Assembly (NCBI RefSeq): GCF_042453785.1
Contig: NC_091675.1
Coordinates: 20,818,501 to 20,882,500, forward strand
Length of the DNA: 64,000 bases
Origin: Malus domestica
Taxonomy: Eukaryota; Streptophyta; Magnoliopsida; Rosales; Rosaceae
Direction of reading: 5' to 3'
The translations under genes and the position numbers were made by a program. Of the stretch, positions 1 to 12,871 are shown piece after piece. The notes under the pieces are model-generated. The model saw only the letters and a program-made list of their open reading frames with translations. It was not told the DNA's origin and did no database searches. How positions within the stretch are numbered: position 1 is the stretch's first letter; each line of letters begins with the position of its first letter.

Positions 1-1774
1 CTATAATATATTAGTGTATGAGATGTATCGGTGTTTGAACGGTTAGATTGAGCCTGTCATATACTCATTTATACAAATTAACAGGTCCGGTGTAAGTCAG
101 TGCATCCCATATATACACCAGTATGTTGTAGAATTTTCATAAGTAAACAATTTCGAAATAAATGATATCTTCCCCAAGGTTTTGGATCCAGGAACAAGGG
201 GATGATATTGTAGGGATGGAAGGCATGATCTTGGTTATTTATGTACTTATTTCTGTATTGACTTTTAGTCATAAGGTGCTTGAATGCGAGAGGTAGGTAG
301 AGCTCTCCCACTTGTTTTCACAGCCCCACGGAATTTTCATGTAGCAATCTTACTTTTCCCCAACAAATCTCTTTGAAATGGATTGATATATGCATATGGA
401 CGACCTTTCTGAAATGACATGCATCAAAGTGAAGGCCAATAATATTCAGTTTCAAAGAGAATGTCGATCATGAGGTCTAAAATTTCTGTATAATTAAATA
501 TATATATATATATATATAAATGATATTTTTATGCAGCCAATCAATATATCTACAAAGGCCAAAACTTATTTTCTTGGGGGATTAATTTTTCCTTTTTGGT
601 ATAAAAAAAGGGAAATATCCATGAAAGCAGTATTTCCTGAATTGTGTGTCATCATTTATCCTAAGTTTTCTCCATTTTTAGCCAAAGAAAATTTGTGTAC
701 AATGTATGTTCTCGAGTCTGACCAGATAGCCAAAGATAACCTTTTGTTTCCTTGTCTTTCTATAGGAACATCTCCAACGGCTTAGCTAAACCATGTTATT
801 TGGACTCAAAACCAAAGCTTGCTCGACAACGTAGTTATATGCCTGTTAACTTTTGTAAATTGTTCCAAGCGTTAACTACATTGAGAAAGAATCAAAGAGC
901 AATGTGAAATGTAGGAAAATGAAGAACTTGAGAGAGAGGGTGTAAACCGTATGAATTATCTTCTAGACTTAATGAATTGGATCCTTACAATTACAGAGCT
1001 TTTATCACACATATCCAACTTAAAGCTTCCTTCTTACACTTCTAACAGGCTAATTAATCTTTGTAACAACTTAACAACTTTAGTATGACATACCAGCCTC
1101 ATTAACTAACCAATGATGAGCTATCAATTATTGATACTCAACAAAATTTAGTCATAAAAGAAAGAATAGTTAAAGAATAGTTTAACCACCTGTGCACTTT
1201 TTGGCACCAAAATTTCCTGTAATTCCTAGAAAATTTAATGAATTTGATACTTCCTATTATACCTAAAATTCAATTATGAACAGGGACATTAATAAAGGTG
1301 TTCTTAACTTCACATATAAGACTTTTCGGTAGGAAACAACCGAAATTATGCTAATTTCTCGGCATAGGGTAGCTGAAAGAGAGAAATGCCAGGTCTTGGT
1401 CCGAACCATACGTGAACAGTAAATTTATGCTTTTTTTCTTCTCAAATTTTGTGTCATCCCTTCTAAGGTTACACCTATCATAAGCTTTAATGAATATGGT
1501 ACTAGAAATGCTATTCCCCAAATCCTTTCTGTTTTCGATATGTTAACTGAAAATTACAAAAAATTCAAGCACTCTAGATGATCGCCATACATACGTCAAT
1601 GAAGCAAGTCTGTCAGCTCATCGATCTGATGCTGTTTCCCAGGTTAAGGCTTAAGGGTTCGATCGGCGTATGCCAATTTTTCTCTACCAAAACACGATTT
1701 CAATCAACTCTTTTGCTTCTTTGGGGTTGTGGCGATATACGGTTAGTATATTCATCACGAAAGCTCTGCTGCTT
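1..1774. other. intergenic, no supported gene
   Basis: AT-rich sequence downstream of the NERD1-type gene. It holds a short TA run near 500-518 and only short open frames without recognisable domains. The 3' UTR of the NERD1-type gene probably occupies its last few hundred bases, but no polyadenylation site is clear. Confidence 0.6.
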
Positions 1775-3956
1775 TCAGTGAGAAGATGAAGCACGGGGCT
1801 TACCCTTGATGGAGTTGAGGTGTTGGGTCACGAATATGATTCCCATTACAAGTATGAGGCAACCAACCAGGGTGCTGAAAAAGAAAGCACCTGGTTGCCT
1901 GGTCTGGACGAACCCGTACACCCCGGTATTGGTCACAACAATAAGATCAGTAAGCCCATCGTTTGAGAAGTCCTCGGTGATCAGCGCGTATGTAGGCGGT
2001 GCTGGAAGGTCAATGGATGTTACAATACTTCCTCCAGGAGAAATCACCACAGCCTGTTGTTCTCCACCAGCAAGGACCACTTCTTGAATATCATGAACTC
2101 GCAACGAGAATGACTTCAGTGTAGGGACCACGTTACCAGCTTCCGTCATCCCTGATGGAGATGGAAGATTTGACCATATAGCACCCGTCGTCAAATGCCA
2201 CTGCCAAACGGCGTCATGACCATGCAATCCAGGGGAGTATGAAGTTACCTGAGGGAAAGTACAATTTATAAGTTGCCAATTCAGCATAAGAAAACAGTAT
2301 CCTGTACCTTACAACTTACCAGATTATATATGAATTTTGTGAGTGATCTCATCCCAATCCATGACGTGAGAAACTTGTAGTAAGGATAAATTTTGACAGA
2401 TCGGATAATCAAAATGATTTGATTTGGTTATCCAGCCAAAAGTCCATTCTCAAAACAACCACAGGAAGAAGACTAAAGAGGTCAGGATTAGAATGCATAC
2501 CTCACCACGATTTGTCAGGAAGACAACATCACCATGACTTCCCTTACGATGCCTATGGCCATCCCTTCTTGGAATGAGAATGGGAGTTGCTACCTCCAAC
2601 GAAGCTAAATCATGAGTTCGGCCAAAGCCTCTAGAATATTCTCCATGTTGGAATACGTTAAAAAGGGAATGATGACATATAGAAGCATTAAATAGTTGCT
2701 CTCGTACGGGTACACCAGAGGTCGCAACAGCCCAACAGGGACGAAGCACTTCCATGGATCCACTAGCAACAGTCTGCTCAGCGCCATTTCCCCCTACAGC
2801 CTGCAGAGAAGGCACACATTGTCACATTTATCACCCATGATTCAGCCATAAACAAAATGTACACTTCAAATAAGTGGCCACTGGCCACCAGTTGATTATG
2901 TCACATTATTCCCTACATTTCCTTTTCTTTTTTTATTCTTTGTGCTTGTCCACCAATCATAAATCTTTTATTAATCATTGTGCTTCAGATCCACTGAGTA
3001 TTAAACTTTTAGGCTGTTCAGCCAACTGGAATTGAGATAAGAGACCAAAGGTAGAAAGTCAAGAGATGTGAACCTGGACATGATCTAGGACTCCATCACC
3101 ATTTACATCAGCATGAAGGCCGCCCTCTTGAAGATGAAGCTGATGAGATCGATAAATTTTGCATTACATCGGTTAAGTCTAATATAACATAAATATTCCA
3201 CTTTTGGTTATGACACAAGAAGGGAAATTGTGTGGGCATTTCGTTTACCTTACAGAAGGTGCGGCCAGTCGCCAAGTGAATAACTTCTATTCCTTCTTTT
3301 TGATGAGCTACAACGACATTAGGGACCCACCAAAGCTGAGTGTGGTTTGTTATGGTAGGAATATATTGATATGGCTGCATCAGCAACATAAACAGGTCAA
3401 AAAGGAACTTCAGCATACAATAAACAATTTTAGATTTAAATTGTTCACAAGTCACCTTCTTAGGTTTTGCTGAACCAGCATACTGTGTAGCTTTTCCAAT
3501 CAAGTTTGAAATTTTTTTTGTTGAGTCCTTTCCAGGAAGATGGTTTTCTTCTGGCTTGTGGAAAGGTAAGTTAATAGTCTTTCCGGATGTTCTCTTCAAT
3601 GTTTTCCTTTTGTGCCGCCTGAAATGTGCAAGTTCCAACAAAGTATCTTCTCTTCTATCCTGATAATGGTATGCAAATTGGCAAATCACTTTTCACAAAA
3701 TAATACATTGAATTGAATAGGAGTGCAATTAATGGAGTAAAAGACAGTTTTTAAACCTACCCAATGATGTGGCATAACTCCAAGGATAGATTCTCTGAAT
3801 TCCCTACATTCATACTACAATGTAACATGTATCAGGGGGCTTATCTCAAAATAATCTATCATAAATGAGGTCCAAATAAGCATGATTCATAAGGAGACGA
3901 CAAGATGAAAACTACCATACTTTAGAAGGTAAAGAAAAATGTGTACAGGAGTGCTT

Positions 3957-3998
<42 letters not shown>

Positions 3999-6417
3999 AG
4001 AGAGAGATTTCCATAAGCTTCTTCGGGACCATTTCAAGTCGGAACTCAAATATTTCATATGTTACAAAACTCCATAGAATAAGAGTTTCACAGCATTATA
4101 TAAAAAAAAATGAAAAATTGATTTAACATATCATACATTGGGTGACTGTAACAAGTAACTATGCAGTTTTGTAAATGGCAGAATAACACACCTCTCCTGG
4201 GCGACGACTGTTCATAGCCTGAACATCAAGTTTGTAGTTATGCTGTGGAATTAACCGTGAAGCATCTGAAGAATTCTCTTCAATATTCTAAACAATCAAA
4301 TGACTGAATCAGCTGTTTGAGAAGCAAATACTTGAATATTCTTAACCAAAAGTTGGAATCATCAATCAGATAAGAGTTAAACACCAGGTAGTAGTGTAAT
4401 AGCAACATGCATCAATAAGATGCTAAGAGAAAAAATTCTACCTTGTACACCTGCTATAAATTTGTTGAATATATTACACCAGAAAATTAGTGTCTTTTAG
4501 TTTCTAAGTATACTATGAACTATAAAGCAGAGAAGTGTCAAAATAAAAAGCATATGTACAAAACATATGAAGATCACCTCATTCTTTCTAGTCCATCTCA
4601 CAGTTCCAGAGTTGCCAGCAAATGCATAAAAAGCAAAATGGCGTAAATCCACAGTTCCTGAACTCCCAGAAGCCTACACAAGATAGATAGAAAAACCTTC
4701 AAAACACACTACTACCAAGAACCAAAATAGAAAATAGCTGTTTATTACTGGTTTCATATAGTTTGTCCACCCAGAAGCTCAAATCTATGCATTATCATAC
4801 TTCAAACCAAGAAATGAGAATGCTCAGTAAATGCAAACATCTGTAGATCAGGTTATCCACTCTAATTACAACATGCAAGAGTTTTTCATCTATAAACCAA
4901 AAAATGTTTTTTACCTCCTTTTCAGTTAAATTTCTTCTATGCTGCTCAGCACTTCTCTCTGCCATCCCAATTTCTTCAAAAGGGTCCATGGAAATCTAAA
5001 AAATGACAAGAAATCACCTTTAAGAGCACTGTAGACTGAGTAAAAATGTGAGCCTTCAGTTTAAACATTACAATGGCAATAACAGGTCAAAATGTAGAAG
5101 TCTGGTTTCAATCAAGTACTCCAAAAAAAGGAGTTAAGACAACAAGAACGGACAACAAAAGGAACTTGTGAAATACCAGGAGCACAGAAGCAACGAATAT
5201 AGAAAAATGAAAGATGTAACAATCGCAAGTAAGTCCAATTTGAACGCTTTATAATCGATATTCATCTTGACATAAAAGTGAAAAGAAGATTACGGTCCGC
5301 ATTTCTTTATTGACATCCTAAAAGTTTGTAAAGACATTTAATGAAGGGATGCTAAAGCTAGTAGATAATGCTTGTAAAGGTGGGCTTTAAAGTTCGCAAA
5401 CAATATTGGCAGTGGGGTATATACTTGTAACCACACATGATTTCTCCATAACGGATACTCGAAAGAAAAGTTGATTAGTAAATCCAGAACAAATGGAAAC
5501 AAATTAGAACCAAATAATATAACAAGAAACATACATGAGGCTGCATTTCCATCCTCCCACCAACAATCACCAATCCTGTATCCCCATGCTTCAAGGTGTA
5601 ATTACTTATTGAGATGGCAATCTCCCTATGGTGAGCATTATGTGGAAAATCCTCCTGTAAAATGCCCACTAGAATAAGAATACCCAATCGAATAACACCA
5701 ACCAAGTTACCATTTCCCTAGAGAGATATGAACAAAATTCCAAACTTTCCACAAACCTGTAAATCGACTTTCCACAGCCTTTGGAGGTTGGAATCAAAGC
5801 ACATAACAGACCAACCCGACGTAACAACGACCAAAACTTGCCTAGGTCTTTGCCCCGGCCTAAGCTTGTCAATAACCCCGGTAGCCATTGCCACGGCCCG
5901 TCTGCCGGATGAGATGCGGATTTTGTCAGGCAAAAGGCTCACCTCCGCAAGCACACGCGCGTTGCTGAATCCTTCGTCCACACGCCTACTATGAGGCTCC
6001 AAAACCTAACAATAACAGAAATTACCTATAACATTAAACCCTAAACATACCTAACAAGCAACAATGAAAATTAAGAGAGAGAAACCTGGATTTTGGCATC
6101 GTGAGTGGCGATGAGGACTTCCTTCTTGCCGTCGCCGTTGAGATCGGCGACGATCGGCGGAGGAAGGCGGTCGCCTTCGAACTTGATTGGGTAGTCGTCG
6201 GAGAGGTGCATCCACGCCTCTCTGAAGGAGAAATCACCCTCGTGCTGAAATTTCAAACATCAAAATCCAATCAGAAACAATTCGCTTCGATTTCAATTGA
6301 AAAGAAATGCACAAATTCGATCGTCGTTAGGGTTTTTTAGGATTTTGAAGGGACCTGAAGAGAGAAGAAGATGGCGAAGGCGCAGAGCATGAGAATTGCC
6401 AAATCTCGCTTCCTCAT
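1775..6417 (-). CDS. NERD1: NERD1-type FG-GAP repeat membrane protein
   Basis: Thirteen exons on the minus strand: 6417-6355, 6244-6086, 6005-5757, 5654-5535, 4995-4915, 4673-4578, 4287-4192, 3814-3761, 3659-3456, 3374-3249, 3139-3074, 2800-2501, 2248-1775. All junctions are GT-AG and phase 0, giving 695 aa, close to the Arabidopsis protein At3g51050 as I remember it. The start MRKRDLAIL leads into a hydrophobic signal segment (about residues 5-20). FG-GAP/integrin-like calcium loops follow (VADLNGDGKKEVLIAT; ADVNGDGVLD; TEDFSNDGLTDLIVVT). A single membrane segment lies near the C terminus (GAFFFSTLVGCLILVMGIIF), followed by a short basic tail. The family is a plant secretory-pathway membrane protein linked genetically to the exocyst and to root-cell expansion; that role is from the literature, not the sequence. 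Exon 8 starts at 3814 (YECREFRES); a nearer AG at 3807 would break the frame. It is divergent from the RTE1/RTH-family gene. Confidence 0.93.
3957..4006. repeat. compound (TG)n(GA)n microsatellite
   Basis: About 13 TG units run into about 11 GA units inside the intron between exons 7 and 8 of the NERD1-type gene. It is a likely polymorphic SSR marker with no sign of function. Confidence 0.95.
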
Positions 6418-7090
6418 GGCGAAGTCTCTGCCGCCGAGAATCCAATTTCGCGGAGGACGGAGAGGACGGAGTGTTGAGCTGCAGTGGTGAGTGGAGCCTT
6501 CTAGACTCTCCGACTGTGAGAGACCGTTACTTTCGGGTAGATTTTAGCTCCAGTATTCCAGACAATCGCGTATTACTTCCGGAACTTCCTCTTGCTTTGG
6601 CCTTTTTATTTTTATTTTTTTTAATTTAAAAGAAATTATGAAACGAAAGTTTTTTTTTTTTTTAAACCAAAAATATTATGGACGTTAAAAAGGGCAGACT
6701 TAGCTTCACAATAGATTATTAATAATATGGTCTAAATTTTTCTTTGACGGAGAATCAACCTAAGATCTCTCAATATTATCGACAAAAAATAATTGAGATA
6801 TCTTATGTTCAATTTTCACCAAAGATAAATTTAAACTATATTATTATTAACTTATTACAAGGTTTAGTCTAATCTCCTTATTAATTAAAAATTAAAAACG
6901 AAATAATTATAAAGGGAAGAGTGCAAGGAGTAAAAGGGTTGGGAGGAAATGATTCCCCTACCATTTTTATCAAGACGAGATATGTAATCCTGGGTTAATA
7001 CTAACCAACTAACCAAACAAGCCAAAATCACCAGAAACACGCAGATCCCAACTCTCCTTTGACCCAAGTTATACGCCCCCGGGGTCTGCT
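6418..7090. promoter_or_regulatory. divergent promoter interval between NERD1-type and RTE1/RTH-type genes
   Basis: About 0.67 kb separates the NERD1-type start codon from the first recognisable 5' UTR of the divergent gene. Its middle (about 6700-6870) is an AT-rich imperfect inverted repeat: attattaataatatggt on the left pairs with a matching arm near 6840. This is probably an old MITE. No clear TATA box is seen on either strand, so shared regulation is only a possibility from the geometry. Confidence 0.45.
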
Positions 7091-7157
7091 TTGATCCGAA
7101 CCCTCAACAACCGCCGGCGGTGCTGCGCTCATTTTCTCCACTGCGGCCCATCCAAAG
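7091..7157 (+). other. putative 5' UTR exon of the RTE1/RTH-type gene
   Basis: GC-rich leader ending CCAAAG before GTACTCC, a good donor. It would join across a 1.25-kb intron to the acceptor TTCAG at 8405-8409, just ahead of the ATG at 8430. The intron holds a tRNA-like SINE fragment. The transcription start is not determined. Confidence 0.45.
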
Positions 7158-7984
7158 GTACTCCCTCTGCTCCTCTTCCTCTGTGTCCACGATTTGTGTT
7201 TGTGTTACTACTCTTACATTTAGCCACGGTTCTTCAACCGCTTTAACTTTTCCTGACGGTTTCTCTTAGTATTCGGTGTCTGATTTGTTCTGATGCTTCC
7301 ACGCCTTTTAGTGGTTTCACTTAGCTAGAAACGGTGATTAAAGATGTTTAATTAGAGTTCCTAATTGATAACTGATAAGGAAGTTGGTCAACTTTGTTTT
7401 AATCGAGCCATATGCTAATTTAATTTAAACTGTGGGATTCGAAATTGAACTGAAAAGGAGAGGATACTGCACTAACCAACTTGTTTACGCGACTACCGCA
7501 GAATTGGTCCTCTTTAGTATGGTAAAGATGAAGCTAAACATTGGTATTTTCAAAATAGGCTAGTAACAATTTGTATGTTGGTTTTCAAATGCGGGAATGG
7601 CTATGATACTTGCATGTTTTTAATGAAATCATCATATGGCCGTCGGATATATTTCAAGCTAACCATCGAGGCAGTGCTTGTATTAAATACATGTAAGTAT
7701 TGTAGCCTGAATTCTATGTTTACTGGGAAATTGCTAGGTTATGATACATACTTGAATTTGGGCTAGCTTCCAAATTATGTTCATCCCCATATTTTGTTTT
7801 CCGACAAGTTTGTTGTGTGGAGAGGAGTTGGATGCAGAGCTATTTCGACCACATGCCATTTTACATAGGAGAAATACTAGACAACCACAACTCGATAATG
7901 GACAATCGTTTCTGTTTGTGATTCATTGATAATATGCTATTGCGTAGTTTGGATAGAGCTCTTTGTGCCTCCTAATATTTTTTG

Positions 7985-8125
7985 CCAAGACAAAAGGGGG
8001 ACATGGCAAGCCACGATTATCCATCTTTTCCGGGCCCAGAGAGGCTATGAGGAATTTCACCATACCTGTGCCCGCAGTCAAGCAGACTCACCGGAGCATT
8101 GAACCCGCGACCTCCTACATTTTTT
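7985..8125 (-). mobile_element. tRNA-derived SINE fragment in UTR intron
   Basis: The minus strand reads GGTCGCGGGTTCAATGCTCC, which resembles the pol III B box (GGTTCRANNCC) of tRNA-derived SINEs. A G-rich body (gcctctctgggcccgg) follows. No TSD or tail could be fixed, so the boundaries are approximate. Confidence 0.4.
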
Positions 8126-8429
8126 CTGTTTATTGACCTGCTGAACTATGCTGCTTGTTACAATGTGATTCACAATTTCATTTTGGAAGTGCATGGAGTG
8201 TGCATCGGAGCAGTTATGACTTGAGGAATGTTTGGCCAGAAGATGTTCAGAAAGCATTCCATTTTATCTTGTACACAACACGATTTGAAAATTCTGTGTC
8301 TAATAGTTGATGCCTTTAATTTTGGCAGTGTCTTTCCATTTCGGATGTGAGAGTTAAGATAAACTAGTTTCATATTTGAGAAGTGTCTAATGTTTTTGAG
8401 ACAATTCAGCAGCTTTTCCAATTTTGGCA

Positions 8430-9202
8430 ATGGAAACAAGTGCAGGCCCCGAGCACAACTTGATGATTGACGGAAGTGATTCACCGACATTGCAAATTGA
8501 CCCCAAAAGATCCCGGTTCCCATGCTGTATTGTGTGGACACCCCTTCCTGTTATTTCGTGGTTGATTCCTTTTGTTGGCCACATTGGCATATGCAGAGAA
8601 GATGGTGTGATATTGGACTTTGCGGGGCCCAATTTCGTGTGCGTGGATAACTTTGCTTTTGGAGCAGCGACTCGCTACATCCAAATAAGCAAAGAAAAGG
8701 TACATACCCTCTTCATATCTGAACCCGTATAACCTTCTCGTTCCTGTTTCATTTATGCTCATTAAAATTTGACAAGCAGTGTTGCGCTATTCCCGATCCG
8801 TCTGAGTACCTAAGTGAGGATCAATATGGGCAGAATGAACGTGGAAGCGACATAAAGACATGGGATGATGCGCTCCGGAAGGGCACTCAGGAATTCCAAC
8901 ACCGAGCTTACAACCTCTTTACCTGCAATTGCCACTCCTTTGTAGCCAACAACCTAAACAGGTTAGGCTTTCGGTCTGGTGGGTGGAATGTGGTGAACCT
9001 TGCAGCTCTGATCTTTCTCAAGGGTCAGTGGGTGAGCACAGCAGCCGTGGTGCAGTCCTTACTACCGTTTTTAATAACATTCTGTCTCGGAGTTGCATTA
9101 GCAGGTTCAACCTTCCTAAAGTACTTAGGTTTCTTCACCGCCCTTCTTGTCGGTTGGTTTCTTCTTGGTACGTACTGTTTCAAGAGTTTGATCCAGTTGT
9201 AA
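8430..9202 (+). CDS. RTE1/RTH: RTE1/RTH family protein (DUF778/TMEM222), ethylene receptor regulator
   Basis: Two coding exons, 8430-8699 and 8780-9202, give 230 aa. The family signature starts at residue 23: [19 protein letters not shown], then [20 protein letters not shown], and [14 protein letters not shown] with paired cysteines. Two hydrophobic stretches near the C terminus precede the typical ending [14 protein letters not shown]1 in Arabidopsis is an ER/Golgi membrane protein that promotes the ETR1 ethylene receptor; RTH is its paralogue. The length fits RTH better (231 aa against 250, from memory), but the sequence alone does not separate the two. The ATG at 8430 is the first in frame after the presumed UTR acceptor. 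Introns match GT-AG. Confidence 0.9.
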
Positions 9203-10366
9203 ATTCTGTTATTTGAAGTCTTCGTACAAAAACTTTGGATTCAGAAACGTGATTCAAATGTATAGAACAGTTCTCTTTTCTCTTAAGAAGGCATGCGTTC
9301 CAAGAATCCAACGTACGAAAAAAAAAATTCCGTGGTCGTGGTCCAGTTTTGTAGTATATAACGGAAGAAAGTTCTTAGATTAGAATACTCTAGCTTACGG
9401 AGAATGAGATTTAAACTTGTGGTGCAAGAGACAGGCATATTGCAGTTACTAACTGGCTTAACTCTCTTTTGCATGTGCTAAGAAAGTTCTTAGACTAACC
9501 GGTGGTAGAATAATAAGGGTGTAACGGACTATAATTATCAAACATGTAAATTCCGTTACAGTTATGTAGAATTTTTGGACCATAAATATGGATTAGTACT
9601 AAAAAATATAAAACATATCAATCCTATTAGTAGTAATGGCGTTCAACAAATTAATTAGGATTGAATTTTCGACACAATGGTTAACCAAATATCCCTTTGC
9701 CAAGAAATGTCAAAGGGGGTTGTAGTTTAAGTGATTAGCAACATTTACTCGTCAAATTTTCTATGCACCAAAGCTTCTTATTAACCCCTTCCCAAAAGCA
9801 AAAAAGTGAACCGTCTGTTTTGATATGATTGAATTTTTTGTGCTACACCAATTATGCGACATATTCCGATTCAATTACTTTGCAACATTGAAGAAAATCG
9901 GTCTTTAATATCAATATATCACCTTCTGTCACCACTTGAGCTAACCATGGAACACTCAACCAAACCATTCTTACTAACAAATGCAAAAGTCGTTTTCTAA
10001 TTTTGATTATAATACCAACTAGTTATTGATCTAATGATACTAAGTCTAGTTTTTTTTTGCCCCCATTGATTGGCAAAAGAATAAAATATGAACCAATGGA
10101 TATGATGCTCTTGATTAATTAGGTCAAGTTCTTAGGATCCAACGGTTGGAATTAAATACCCACAGATGATGCCATGGGTTTGTGCGCAATACGTTCACAG
10201 TAAAACCCCCACCTGCCAGCTGCATGCATTACGCGTTCCCGTCCGTACGTTGCATGGGAATCTCTCCTTTTTCAGTCCTTATCTCCCACCCATGGGAATC
10301 ACGTTTATTTTGTGAGGTGTTATTTTCTAGCTGTTTGTTTCTCGAGAAAATTTTACAGAGCGAAAA
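9203..10366. other. intergenic
   Basis: AT-rich spacer between two plus-strand genes, holding the 3' UTR of the RTE1/RTH-type gene and the upstream region of the thioredoxin. No transposon boundaries or coding signal were recognised. Confidence 0.5.
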
Positions 10367-11792
10367 ATGGCAACGGAGGAGGGACAAGTTTTCAGCTGCC
10401 ACACTGTGGAGGCATGGGAGCAGCAGCTCCAAAAAGGCAACGACTCCAAGAAGCTGGTATTCTTTTGAATTGCACCAAATCCAAATTCATTACATTTTTT
10501 TTTTCTTGAAAGATTTGTTTGATTTTTGTAATTTCGATTTGGTTTTCCATTGTGGTTTTTGGTGATTTGGGTTCTTGTTTTTAATGAATCTGAATATTGG
10601 GTTTCGTTTGGTTTTTGGTGATTTGGTTTTTTCTTATCTGATTTGATTTGATTTGCTTAGTTTAATTAATCTAGATTTATGTTCAAATCGTAAATATTTG
10701 TTAGACGCTTATGATTTTTGTGATTGTCCTAAATTATTGGTATTGAGATCCTAGAAAATAGGGCCTTTTTTTCGAATTTTTGGAATTTTCTTTTGAAATT
10801 TTTTTATTTTTCCATGGAAATTATATGGATCTCTGAGCTTGATTCGTTCTTGGAGAAGATTTTGGTGAAATTGTTCAATGAATTGGCTTCGTTTCTTCAG
10901 AACTGCATCATTAATTTGCCTCTGGCTTGGAGTCATTTTCTCCCCGTATACACCTCTGTTTAATTTTTCTCCTCGTTTCCATTTGTTTATTCAACCTGTG
11001 ACAAAAATAAATATGGTGTGTACAAGGAAAAAAAAAATGTGTAGTTATCATTTCCCTTTCTAGTATACACAAAGTGTATGCATACTTAAGTACCAGGATC
11101 CTTGACTGTTGAATCTTTGTTGATTAGATCATGGTGTCTTGACCGCACATCTAACTATTAATTGCTCCGATGTATGTCATGCACTTGTTTCGACGCTACT
11201 TACTATCAATTGTCTCTCTTCATATTTTATAACAAAACAACAGTGATTCCATGATTATACATTCTCAAATTGTTTTGTTTTTTTTTTGTTGAATGTGGAG
11301 TTTTATAGAGTTAAACGAAGTGCTAGAAAGATTGCAGAACGAGGGCAAACATTGTTATTTGTCATATATGCTATTCATTTACTTTCTCGTGAGAGCTCTT
11401 CAATAAAAAATGCAGATGGTTATTGACTTCACTGCTTCTTGGTGCGGACCATGCCGCTTCATCGCACCATTCTTGGCAGAGTTGGCTAAGAAGCTGCCCG
11501 ATGTCATATTCGTAAAGGTCGATGTCGATGAATTGAAGGTACGTAATATTCAAAAACAAAATGAAGGCATTTGTTTCCAAAAGAGAGAATTTGATTTAGA
11601 ATCTGCCTACTGTAAGAGAAACTCAGTCGCAAGTGAATTTTGGTGTAGACGGTCGCGCAAGACTGGGCGGTAGAGGCAATGCCGACGTTCATGTTCCTGA
11701 AAGAAGGGAAGATCGTGGACAAGGTGGTCGGAGCGAAGAAGGACGAGCTGCAGCGGACGATTGCGAAGCATCTGGGCACTGCTTCTGCCTGA
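10367..11792 (+). CDS. h-type thioredoxin
   Basis: Exons 10367-10456, 11416-11538 and 11649-11792 give 118 aa, the usual length of subgroup-1 cytosolic thioredoxin h. The start is [20 protein letters not shown]. The redox centre is WCGPC at residues 39-43 (exon 2), within [16 protein letters not shown]. The cis-proline region reads [16 protein letters not shown]. There is no transit peptide, so it should act in the cytosol, reducing disulfides with electrons from NADPH-thioredoxin reductase (family knowledge). The first intron is long (959 bp); intron positions fit the family. The V usually following KL is M here, because exon 2 begins ATGGTT; this is harmless. The gene is convergent with the beta-galactosidase. 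Confidence 0.95.
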
Positions 11793-12871
11793 ATGTCATA
11801 AATACCGATCAATCTAGACTATACTATAGCAAACTGCACACATGGCCACAGACCTTATGATGTGCAAGTAATGTAGACTTATATTTTAACCTTCTGAGTC
11901 CTGACTCTGTCCTGAGTATTGTGTGTGGTATTTTTCATATGGTTGTTACATAAATGCAGTTCTATCTAGCTCATACATGGTTTGGATAGTTGTTACTAGA
12001 TGTGGAAATTCTGTATGTATCGTTGTGGCAGGTTGGTGCACAAGGCCTAACTGTGAGAATTCTATCGTCTGACCGTCGGACCAGGTGGACTGCTGGATTT
12101 ACTCACAAAGAAATGAGCTCCTTTGTATTTAGGTACCACTTGGCCTTGTGTACCCACAAACCTCCATATAAGGAGAGATTTTCGTACCGAGTATTCAAGG
12201 GATACTCTACCGAATACATGAAAGGATAGTGATTTCCACAAGTCCTTTACCGAAAAGCTAAAACATAGAGAGAATTGCATGAGGAGAAAATAGGAGTGCG
12301 GAAATCCCGAGTCATGATCAGACACAAGCAAAAACAAGAGGAAGTAACGCCATGAACTCTCTGCACTGTACGTAAACAAATGGTGTCACACTAGGATTCC
12401 TCTCCCAACATGAACCTACATTTTACTTATTGGATTTGGGGCATCCTTTTTCCCCAACACTACGTCAACAGTAAAAACACTCAAACAGAAAACACATCAT
12501 TTCCCAGTGCCCATATATCCCGTTAAAAGGCCGGGTACCGGAGCCTGACTCCCCCTAGGGTCCGAATTGTCGAACCCCGAGGTATATACAAACTCACCTA
12601 TGTAACAAGATCACTACTTACACAAGTCCTTTAAACTTAAATTAACAGCTAATTGCGCCTTGGCTCCGAATATGAAAATACCCTTCACCAAGAGCTACTA
12701 CTACTACTCTTCATCAGAAAGAAAAAAACTATGGCACTCCACCCACCTAACCGCTTTTGCTATGTTGCTGTACTCGATCTCTTATTCTTGTTTACTCGCT
12801 TCTTCTCTTGCTGTGGTGTATAATTAAGGGATTAGGGTGCAACAATTACGATATGTTATCTCAATCTTTCA
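11793..12871. other. convergent intergenic region (TRX h / BGAL3)
   Basis: Holds the 3' UTRs of the two converging genes. No further gene or bounded repeat was recognised. Confidence 0.5.

Noticed and set aside
78-311. Open frame with PYNIIPL, faintly like callose synthase
   Set aside because: Only seven residues match, the surrounding residues do not, and there is no exon structure around it.
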